This document shows positions 55,050 through 64,000 of a stretch of DNA of 64,000 nucleotides, one piece after another. The stretch is taken from positions 57,189,120 through 57,253,119 of the forward strand of contig JAOANR010000004.1 in the NCBI GenBank assembly GCA_030278955.1. Direction: 5' to 3'. The notes below the pieces were generated by a model. That model did no database searches. It was not told where the DNA came from and worked only from the letters and a program-made list of their open reading frames with translations. The number at the start of each line of letters is the position of its first letter. Position 1 is the first letter of the stretch. A program made the translations under genes and the position numbers. The stretch is from Hygrophila difformis. Lineage: Eukaryota > Streptophyta > Magnoliopsida > Lamiales > Acanthaceae.

Positions 55050-56011
55050 ATGGCCGATTCAGAAGCCACTTCCTCCGCACCGCCACCCGATACGCCGGCG
55101 CCGGCGGTAACCACCACCAACCACAGCCGCATTCTCTTCATTCCTCCATATCATGAATTCTAGTAGTAATTAATTAGTATTTTACCGTTCATGGCATAAC
55201 TGTATATAAATATTTTAATACATATATGCTTTTCTCCTGCGTTAAATCTAGGTTTTCGAAAATGGGGAGGAAAAGCAGCAGCAGCAGCAGCTCAAATACC
55301 TCGATTTCGTCCAAGTATCTGCTATATACATCGTTGTTCTTTACTCCACCGTCTACGAATTGGCAAAAGACAACTCCGGTCCACTCCGCCCCGGCGTTCA
55401 GACCGTCGAAACCGCCGTCAAGACCGCCATCGCCCCCCTCTATCGCAAATTCCACGCCGTTCCCTTTCAGCTTCTCCGGTTTCTAGATTGCAAGGTTCGA
55501 TTAATAATTTTGCAGGATTAGTTATATGTTACCGATCTTAATTTTTAATAATTATTCGCTGCTCGATCGGCAGTTGGACGATTGGATTGTGGATGTGGAC
55601 CATTTCGTGCCGCGAATTTTGAAGGAGGTTTCGGGCCGGGTTCGGGATCTAGCGTCTGATGTGCAGCGGAGCGGCGTGGCGGAGACGGCGAGAAGCGGTT
55701 ACGTGAAGTACGAGCCGGTAGCGGAGCAGTACGCGGTGGTGGCGTGGCGTTGGGTCAACAGGCAGCCGTTCCTGTCTCAGGTGGCCGAAATTATGGTGCC
55801 GACGGCGGCGTATTGGGCGGAGAAGTATAACAACTTCGTGGGGTATGCGGCGGATTGTGGGTATGGGATGTCGGATTACCTGCCGCTGGTCCCCGTCGCG
55901 AGAATCGCGAAGATCTTCGAAGGGGAGGAGGGCGCGGAGAGTGGGGAGCCTGTTCCAGCGACGGTTGCGATCACGGCGGGGCCGGCCAGTGGCAGTACTG
56001 ATCAGTTGTAA
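55050..56011 (+). CDS. REF/SRPP-like protein (lipid-droplet-associated)
   Basis: Three exons (55050-55106, 55252-55494, 55574-56011) give 245 aa. After an Ala/Pro-rich start (MADSEATSSAPPPDTPAPA) the REF domain is clear: QQQQQLKYLDFVQVSAIYIV, then YELAKDNSGPLRPGVQTVE, then YVKYEPVAEQYAVVAWRWVN and VPTAAYWAEKYN, ending in the family block YLPLVPVARIAKIF. The short acidic/alanine-rich tail is variable in the family. A glutamine run (GCA repeats near 55275-55292) adds low complexity. Members coat cytosolic lipid droplets and, in latex plants, rubber particles; LDAPs act in droplet stability and stress. No damage is seen. It is GC-rich compared with its surroundings, as is common for exon 3. Confidence 0.93.
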
Positions 56012-56402
56012 CTCTGAGGACTATTTGCGGGGGTGTGTGGGGGAAGTTTGAACTTGTACCATGCGCTGATTTGGTAGTACACTGCAGTCCTCGACCTCGA
56101 TTGTAATTTTTCGTTTTGAGCACGTGGATGTTCTCTATATTGAACTGAATTAAATGAATGAAACTGTGGGGTAGATGTCTAATGTCTTTGGGAAAATGTT
56201 TGTTTCTAAACTGAAACCTTTATGTTTGCAATTACGAGTACTTTTATTCTGCCTATTATTATGAATTACTCCTACTATTTGTGAAAATATATTCCACCCA
56301 TACTATACAGCTATACTTCAATGTCTTAATCAACTAGTACACCTGGTCTAGTATATAAGGTTATATAAGGTTTTGGGAGAGGCAATTCTTTTTTTAAAAA
56401 AC
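56012..56402. other. 3' flank of REF/SRPP gene
   Basis: Holds the 3' UTR (an AATTAAATGAATGAAAC region near 56148 may contain the polyadenylation signal). No other feature is seen. Confidence 0.5.
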
Positions 56403-57180
56403 AAAAAAACAAAAAAAAGGGAAAATTATTTATTGGTACCAATTTAAAGGTTTTAATTTGTTAAGTAGTACCAAGTTAAAAAAAAACTTAGTTTCTAGTA
56501 CCAATTAGGTAAAAAAAATTCTATTTTTAGTATATTTATATAAAATTAACCATTTTCTTCCCATTTTTATCTTTTCATCATTAGATCCATTGCATTTATA
56601 TCTTATTCAACAAAAGAACAATATTTATATTTTAAATTTTTAAAATTTTAAAATTTATGTAATATTTTTATTTCCTTCCTTAGTTTTTTTCTTTTGAAAC
56701 CCTTGTATCAATTATATTAAACCTAAAGAATTTTATTTAGTGACACAAATAAAAGATTTTATTTAAACTTCCATCGGGAAAAAATTATTTAAACTATATT
56801 TATTTTATATCATTTAAAAACTATATCTTTTTGTTTTCATCCCAATAAATTTTTTAAGTAAGATGAATAAAATTATAAAATAAAATAGATTATTGAAATT
56901 AAATAAAAGAATTAATAATATATTATTTAGCAAATAAAATTTAATTTTAAATATTATTATTTTCCAAAATTATGTACTATTGAAATGAGTACATACTCAA
57001 ATGATATGAGTTTTCAAAAAAAAATGAAAAAATAAAAATAAAAAAAGATTCAAGGAAAAAATTTAAAACTTTAAAATTTTGTACAATAAATATAAATTTT
57101 TGTGAATAAAATATAAATATAAGTGATCTAATGATAATATAATAAAAGTAAAAAAGAAAAAGAAAAAGAAAAAAATATAT
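56403..57180. repeat. AT-rich foldback-like arm, opposite orientation to 7790-8108
   Basis: The segment 56419-56760 starts GGGAAAATTATTTATTGGTACC and is an imperfect reverse complement of 7790-8108. In contrast 57010-57150 resembles 7800-7960 in the same orientation. So both arm types of one element family are present here, next to the 90-bp tandem repeats. No gene is seen. Confidence 0.5.
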
Positions 57181-57894
57181 ATGCACTTAGGAGTACCATT
57201 ATATACTTATGTAAAGTACTGTTTTCTAGTCATTTACAGTACTATTATGAAAGTATTAAAAGTATTGTTTACATTTATTAAGAGTACCATTATGTGCTTA
57301 GTTGAGTATCGTTTTCTAGTTATTTACAGTACTATTATGAAAGTGTTTCAAGTACTGTTTGAACTTATTAAGAGTACTATTATGTGCTTATGTATAGTAC
57401 TGTTATGCACTTATTAAGAGTAGCATTATATGCTTAATAGAGTACTATTTTCTAGTTATTTACAGTACTATTATGAAAGCGTTTAAAGTACTATTTGCAC
57501 TTATTGAAAGTACTATTATTTGCCTATGTAGAGTACTACATACTGTTATGAATGTGTTTAAAGTACTGTTTGCACTTATTAAGAGTACCATTATGTGCTT
57601 AGTTGAGTATTGTTTTCTAGTTATTTACAGTACTGTTATGAAAGCGTTTAAAGTACTATTTGCACTAATTAAAAGTACTATTATTTGCCTGTGTAGAGTA
57701 TTGTTATGAAAGTCTTTACAGTACTGTTTGCACTTATTAAGAGTACCATTATGTGCTTAGTTGTGTATTGTTTTCTAGTTATTTACAGTACTGTTTTGAA
57801 AGTGTTTAAAGTAATGTTTGCACTTATTAAGAGTACCGTTATGTGCTTTATGTAGAGTACTATTATGTACTTATTAAAAATACAATTATGTGCC
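57181..57894. repeat. Tandem repeat array, about 90-bp period, copy 2
   Basis: Seven to eight diverged units of the same repeat as 6880-7440; TTTACAGTACTATTATGAAAG recurs at 57233 and 57323, for example. The last units (57815-57890) match 6874-6940, where the CACTA element ends, so this copy preserves the sequence without the CACTA insertion. Confidence 0.85.
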
Positions 57895-58315
57895 TCATTT
57901 TAATTTGTATATTTAGGTCCGTCTCGTCGTGTTAATAATGGATCTAGATATACAAGTTAAAATGAGCGTAGGATCTTGTTAGATTAGTCTCGTCGTGTAG
58001 TTTATAAATATCGAAATTTTAGAATTTTTACGTATATCAAATTTGAGTTATTAGTGGTTTGAAATGTGCATTGGACTGCATGAAAGGGGGCAAAAGTTAA
58101 TAACGGACCAATTTAGATTTTTGAAATAAAAAGGACTGATTTGGCAAAAAATATGTAATTAGGGCATAATTAGTGGGTGGATGACCAATTGGGACGTAAT
58201 TAGTATATTTAGGGGATCAATTGGGCCAAAAAATAAAAAAAATGACTGATTTGACTTTTTTTGTTAAAAAAATGACTATATTGGCCTTTTTTCCAATAAA
58301 TAATTTCCAAAAAAA
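57895..58315. mobile_element. Reverse-oriented Stowaway-family remnant and AT-rich junction
   Basis: 57895-58110 is, in reverse complement, similar to the MITE at 8810-9069 (GACGAGAC, TTCGATATTTA, CCAATGCACATTTCAAACCA words). The remainder up to CCAATAAATAATTTCC at 58293 is AT-rich with repeated TGACTGATTTG/TTGGCC phrases. It replaces the arm found at 7441-8108 in the other copy. Confidence 0.5.
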
Positions 58316-58654
58316 AAAAAAGAGTAGTGGAATAGCTGGTTTTGCCTTGGATTGGGCTTTAGCCTGCCCATTTGAAGAAGGGGTATTGGTAGAATTTATG
58401 CAATTTTAATAGTGGGTTGGGCCTGATTTGTTTGTTTATAGTACATTGAAACACTTCTGCCCATAGGGCTCAAAGTCTAGAGGCTCCTTTTAGAAAGGTT
58501 GCTCTATACAAGTCGACTTCCAAAAGCTATTTATCCAAAACAAGACTTCCAAAAGCTAAAAGCTTGAGTCAACTCTGCTTAATTACAGGGCTTATCACAA
58601 TAGAAATATTTTTTTTTTTTAATTATCATGCATATATATATATATTTTTTTTTG

Positions 58655-58770
58655 ATGTTTGGGAGTCACGGTTCCGGTAGCAGATATCAGATTCGGAGAG
58701 AGAATTGTGAGAGAATATACTCTTCTAATCCACTATATACTACCAAATATGTTAACATCCAAACATACTC
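58655..58770. mobile_element. Small MITE-like insert with TGTTTGG/CCAAACA ends
   Basis: About 110 bp starting TGTTTGGGAGTCACGG and ending TTAACATCCAAACA is present here but not at the equivalent site near 8608 in copy 1. The short inverted ends suggest a MITE; the target duplication is not clear. Confidence 0.55.
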
Positions 58771-59224
58771 TATTGATTGAGTGGATGATACTAAATTTTA
58801 CTCCAAAAGTACTCTTTTTTTCATTAATACAGGATCAAACACGCTAAGAAACATGAAAACAATCAGTAATCCAAATTTCACTAATGCCGTAACTCCCATC
58901 CAATTTTGCATCTCTCTCTCTCTCCCCCTCTCTCTCTATATATATACTATGTATATATACATAAAAAAAGTTACTCCATTTTTTTTTTATAACTTTAAAC
59001 TTTTAATGTCTTTCTTTTATATATATTTTTTGGTCAGGGTATATTTTTTTAAAATACTGATATGCATATGTCGGCAAATGTATGTGGAATTCAAGTTATA
59101 AAAATTACAAATGAAATAAACGGCATAGATATGGGCTGACTGAGAATCGCACCCCAACCATAAGATTGGAAATCAATGGAAATGATGACTATACCAAGTT
59201 ATCATCTTTTATGTCTAAATTTTA

Positions 59225-59624
59225 GGGGGTTGTATTGGATAGAGAGTCTAGAAGATTTTTTTGGAGTTTGAAAGTCTGGGTGTATTCAATTTAGATTTTA
59301 AAAAGTCTTTAAAAATCTAGAGGTATTCGATACAGATTTTAAAAAGTCTTTAAAAATCTAGGTGTATTCAATATAGATTTTAAAAAGTCTTTAAAAATTT
59401 TGAGGTATTCAACAGTATGTGGATTTTAATTCTTCATAGACTTTAATGGATTCTTTTAAAAATTATAACTATGCAAAATCTCTCCAAATTTCTACGGATT
59501 TTGTCAAGTCAGTCAAACTCTACATAGAGTCTGCATAAAATCAATTAACTCTGCGTGGAGTCCATAGACTTTATAAATCAACCGACTTTTTAAAATCCAT
59601 AAAAATCTGAAACGAATACACCCC
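59225..59624. mobile_element. Tourist-like (PIF/Harbinger) MITE, 400 bp
   Basis: It begins GGGGGTTGTATTGG and ends CGAATACACCCC, flanked by TTA (59222-59224 and 59625-59627), and is precisely missing from copy 1 near 9351. The interior repeats TTTTAAAAAGTCTTTAAAAA several times (near 59297, 59337 and 59378). A 3-bp TTA duplication and the GGGGTGTATT-type end fit Tourist elements. Confidence 0.9.
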
Positions 59625-61028
59625 TTAGTGTAAAATCATAATACACATATAGATATATAATTGCATAAAAGTTAATCATTTTACCAGCGCTGCCGTTATT
59701 TGCATGTAACGTATAATTTCGTTGCATACCTAACAAAAATTAAATTGTGAGCATATTTATATATATATAGTAGGAGTAATAAGCAATCCAAAAGTTATTT
59801 TGGATCCTCCCATGATTTTGTAATGACAGTTGTATTATAAATAAAACGAAAAGTATGTCGGTATGTCATTGTACAGTATTATGAGTGTTTCTTTCTTTTT
59901 CTTCTTCTAATTTTCATTTTTTTAAAGATTGTTATTTTTATTGTCAGTTTGTGTTTATCAATACATTTGCTGCGTCATCAACTGTATTAGTATTACTTCT
60001 ATTAATGATTAATAATTATTATGATTCCCCACTCCTTATCATGCATAATTTGGTGATTTCATAATATTTAGGCTGCCAAAATATTTGCCTAATATTATTT
60101 ACAGTATTTACTTCACAAGATGTGTCTATCATAAAATGACCAAAACATATGGTTAATTTTTTAAATAATTTTAGGTGCATGTTATTGTTAATGTAAAAAA
60201 AATAGCTTAATTGAATTTAAATTATATATTTAATATGAAGTTCAAAATCAAATAATTTATTTTTTGTTAGTACTGAATTAAAATTTAAAAACTTCAAAAT
60301 TTTATTTAATCATTATTTTTTTGTTTATTATAAATTTATAATAATTTAAATTTAATTACTTAATTACTTGAACTTCAAACTTAACATGAGATTAAGAATG
60401 TGTGCCATGAATTCTCATCGCTTTTTTAACAACTTGTATAGGCTGTTTATAAAAAAAAATATGAGACTGATAATTTATGGGAAAAAAAAAGTGTGGAGAG
60501 ACTAAATGTGAAAATTATCAATTCCTCAACCTTTGAAGAAAAAGATAATACAGTAAATTTTATTCTACAACTACTTTTTAACAAGCTCTTTGGGGGCGTA
60601 GTTGACTCAACCCAATGTCCTAACTCCCAACCAATTTTCTCTTTGTAATAAATAAGAATAAAATAATAACTTCAGCTACCAATATTAAAAAAAAAAAAAT
60701 AGTAATTCTGATAAAATCCCAAACGGTGGATTATGTAGGTATATTTATATAAATAATAATAGGAGGAAAAAGGGATAAATGTAACGCAAAAAAGGCATAG
60801 TGCAATTGGCAAGGCAGCAGACTGCAGAGTAGTAGTTGGGTATATATGTAAGGGTAATCGATCAGACCTTGTCCTTCTTCTTGCTCCATCACCCTTCAAT
60901 CATTCACCTTTTCTTGATTTCTGCACAGACCCCAGATTGATATCTTCCCTTTTCAGGGTTTATTGTTGTTATACGGAATTGTTTGTGTTTTTTTGGACAA
61001 GATTGGTTGATTGATTAGGTCTGGGAAA

Positions 61029-64000
61029 ATGGTTGAAACGCGTCGGAGTTCGTTGTCTTCCTCTAACTCGAAGCGCCCCAGCTCTTCTTCGCCCGCTTCA
61101 ACACCTAATGGGAAGCGATCCAAGGTTCGTTATTTTTTCAAATTTCTTGATTTTTTGGACTGTTTCTTGGATTGTTCTAATTGTTTTTTTTTAAAAAGAT
61201 TTTTTTTTGTTTGTGTTGGTGACTTTAATTCCTGGGGGGTTTGGAATTTTGTACATGCAGGCGGACCGGGCAGCGTCGTCTTCTTCGCCTAGAGGCAATT
61301 CGCTAGAATCGAATCGAGTGGCGGGTGCGGATTTGACTGAAGAATTGAAGGTACGATCGGATGATACGACTAAGGGCGGCGCGGATGTTGTGGCGATGGT
61401 GCAAGCGGCGGAACCCGCTGGTGAAGGTTAGGGTTTGGCTTTTCTGAATTTTGGGGATGGTTTTGTGCTCTGCTCTGTGTTGTTTGGTTGTATTTGGCTA
61501 ATTCTTGGATTCTTTTTGTGAATTCATGAAATTGGATATCTTGCTGGCAATCTTTGGCGGTGGCGGGGGTTGCAGGTGATTCAGTAGTAAATGAAGAGAA
61601 AGAGAGGTGTGGTGGGGAATCAGTGAATGGTGGAGAGGATAGCCATCATAAATGTGAGGGTGGAGTTGCAGGGGGGACGCTGCTTTCTCAGTCTTCACAG
61701 GTTCTTTAGTAAATTTTTGTACTCGGTTGTATAATTGGATATTGGTTGTATGATGATATGAATCTTTGAACTAACTAGAGAACACGTGGAATTTTTTTTC
61801 TCAACTTTGCTAATTGCTGCTTAGATCGAGTTTCTTTCTTATATGCATTGGTTTTTCTCTGTAGCATGTCCGGGAGGATAATTGGAACTTCCCAATTTTA
61901 TTTTTTAATTTTAGATGTAGCCATTTTCTCGAATTTTAAGTAGTGAAGTTGTTGAAACAGTCTAAAAGTGTCTGAAGTATGTCACTACATCGTAAGGCCT
62001 ATGACTTTGCACTAGGGGTGCTGTCTGAGAAAATGGAAGTTTATTATGAAAAGGTTTCTAATAACCCTTTTTTAAAATTTTTATTTTTTATCTTACAGTT
62101 TGGACTTTAGAATCAAAATGTATAGAGATTTGGACCATGACTAGTCATCTGCATGTAAACAGGCTACATCATCTGCTGAACTGTGCAACCTCTCCCTCCC
62201 AACAACCTATTTCCTGAAAGAATTTGTTCTCAAATAATATATTCTTCCTTTTCGACAAGAGTCCTGAAATGGCATGTTTAAAACTGCAGTTGTACTGTTT
62301 CTTTTAAATAGTGGATTAAGATGAATCCTATGAATGCTATTTGATTGAGTCAACTGTTGATTAAGTGAAGCAGTTAAATGTGGTATTTCTGATATTTGTG
62401 ACGACATTGTAATTCCAAACTTCTTAGCCCAGTTAGTGAAATGAAGTGGGAGTTGGACTTATGATCACGTTTAATGTGTGATATTGTCATATAGATGTGC
62501 CCCATATTTTGGATGCAACACATAGAGATTTTAAAACATGCATGTCACATCACACACCTTATTGCAGTGTTACTTCATATTGGAGCTTGTATTTGCTCAT
62601 TGTGCTACAAAGATATTTGTAATTCAAAGTTTACAAATTTTGACTTGGTGCAACATCCTTTCCCAGCATCCTCATGTAACAATGCATAGTCCTACATATG
62701 CTGTTGGTCAAGATCAGCAACGTGATCTGTGTGTGGGCGATCTAACAGGAGGTAAATCCTTGTGTAATTTGAAGTGCGTGGAGTCTGAGGTATATCTTCT
62801 TCCCCATCATAAGTCCTGATGATAGGATTCACCAATATAGTGGTGCTTCCTACCTTAATGATTGTTGTTTCTATAATTGTGCTATTATTTCCTCGATTCT
62901 TCTCAGGGTGGAGAATCAGTTGCTTTGCTTGAAATCACAGAGAAAGAAGATGTCCAAGTTAATGGCAACTTTTACTCCAAAGATTCCACTGTTGCTCTAA
63001 ATGGTGGTGATGAGGTTGTTTTTAGTTCATCAGGGAAACATGCTTATGTATCCTATTCCCAATGAAATTTAATTGCCACAGAGTGTACCTTTTATAGCTT
63101 TCAATCATAATTCATAAGTTTATTTTGTCTACATGTGGATGAGCATTACTTTGTTAGATACTGCATTGACCTTAATATGGCATTAGATTTTCGAGCAACT
63201 CACTGACAATGGTGAATCTGCTATTAAGGTGTCTCCCTCAGTTAGCCTATTAGAAGCTCATGCAGGATCAGTAAAGGAATTACATATGGAGGCAAGATCA
63301 AAGGATTCTTCTAATGTTGCTGTTGTTTCATCACTGGCTTCACTAAAAGATCTCAGTAATGAATTATCTCTTCTGCCTCCAACTCAGGATGATGAAAATG
63401 CACAAGAAGGTTCTGACCGACCATCCGCACATTATGCTTGCGGACCATCTCACCGATGTGTTGATACTGATATGAAGGATGCATCTGTCTGTAACAATAA
63501 TGGTCCTGCATCAGAAGAGAAGACTGGTGCTTCATCTCATGATACTGCCGACGAAAACATGAATATTGATCCTGACACTGGAAAGACTGCAGGGGATAAC
63601 AATGATATGGGATCAGTTTTGCATTATTTACCTGGTTGTCCGACAGCTCCTGAGTTTGATGTGAGTGGAGGCTTGTCAAGAATTCTTGAGCATAGGGCAG
63701 TTAAAGATCAAAGCAAGGATTCCGATATTCCCACTTCGGACACATCAAGGCGTAAAGAATTCACAGATGTTTTACGACAAGGAGTAATAGATTGCAAAAA
63801 TATTGATGTTTCATTTGAAAATTTTCCCTATTATATAAGGTAAATTCCAGTTGTACCATCTTTCGATCTTTATTGCTTCATCAATAATAAAATTTATCAA
63901 CTATTTTTATTAACTTATAATTGTATGAGGCTATCAATCTTCTGATACTTTGTCATTTCCACTAACATTAATCATCTTGTTTCCTGGCAGTGAGGCAACC
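61029..64000 (+). CDS. FHA-AAA ATPase, second copy, truncated by window edge
   Basis: Exons 1-6 correspond to copy 1 (61029-61124, 61261-61426, 61576-61700, 62667-62789, 62907-63047, 63187-63839), and exon 7 starts at 63991, cut after 10 bases. Over these exons the frame is intact and I find one coding change: Gly to Asp in the QSKGSD segment (QSKDSD here, position 63719). The donor after exon 2 reads GTTAGG instead of GTGAGG. Nothing in the visible part marks it as a pseudogene; whether the ATPase half follows lies outside the window. It may be the other allele and not a second gene. Confidence 0.85.

Larger units (their letters stand above)
58318..64000. repeat. Duplicated segment, copy 2 (homologous to 8116-13723)
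   Basis: This matches copy 1 base for base over most of its length, from GAGTAGTGGAATAGCTGG near 58321 to the window edge. It lacks the Stowaway MITE of copy 1 and a stretch equivalent to about 8425-8560. It carries two extra inserts (about 58655-58770 and 59225-59624). The copy continues beyond the window. Positions 58321-61028 contain no gene other than the 5' flank. Confidence 0.95.

Overview
The window is nuclear DNA of a flowering plant, almost certainly a eudicot. Genes have many short AT-rich introns with GT-AG borders, the gene families are plant-specific (NPF8 transporter, plant MFP2, REF/SRPP), and the gaps are filled with plant transposons (CACTA, Helitron, RNase H-bearing LINEs, tRNA-derived SINEs, Stowaway, Tourist-like and hAT MITEs). 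Species cannot be fixed from sequence alone. I see no prokaryotic defence locus, CRISPR array, rRNA gene or intact tRNA gene.

Layout. 1-6876: right part of a decayed CACTA element. 6880-8115: 90-bp tandem repeats and an AT-rich inverted-repeat arm. 8116-18937: promoter and complete 27-exon gene for an FHA-AAA ATPase. 19409-21805 (-): intronless exocyst subunit SEC15. 22851-28839 (-): 18-exon peroxisomal multifunctional protein (MFP2 type) with a changed NAD motif. 29082-37740: transposon-rich, with MITEs, LINE insertions whose target-site duplications are readable, and a 4.2-kb decayed Helitron. 38278-40302: ribosomal protein eL19. 41273-43486 (-): NPF8-type peptide transporter. 45474-48767: gene and transposon fragments. 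49243-49558: unknown ORF cut by a gap of exactly 500 N (49559-50058). 50059-55000: gap-flanking fragments, microsatellites, MITEs, a SINE, a Helitron end. 55050-56011: REF/SRPP lipid-droplet protein. 56403-58315: foldback/tandem-repeat DNA. 58318-64000: a second, nearly identical copy of the start of the FHA-AAA ATPase locus, running off the right edge.

The host genes are unrelated housekeeping or metabolic genes with no joint pathway. The main structural observation is the repeated ATPase locus about 50.28 kb apart. Its first six coding exons (1304 nt) differ by one substitution, yet the 5' flanks differ by whole MITE insertions, and a scaffold gap lies between the copies. Either a very recent duplication or two haplotypes placed in tandem by the assembler would explain this. 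The second notable point is the MFP2 gene: its frame is intact, but the Rossmann glycine motif is damaged and the PTS1-like ending (SQL) depends on splicing of the last intron.
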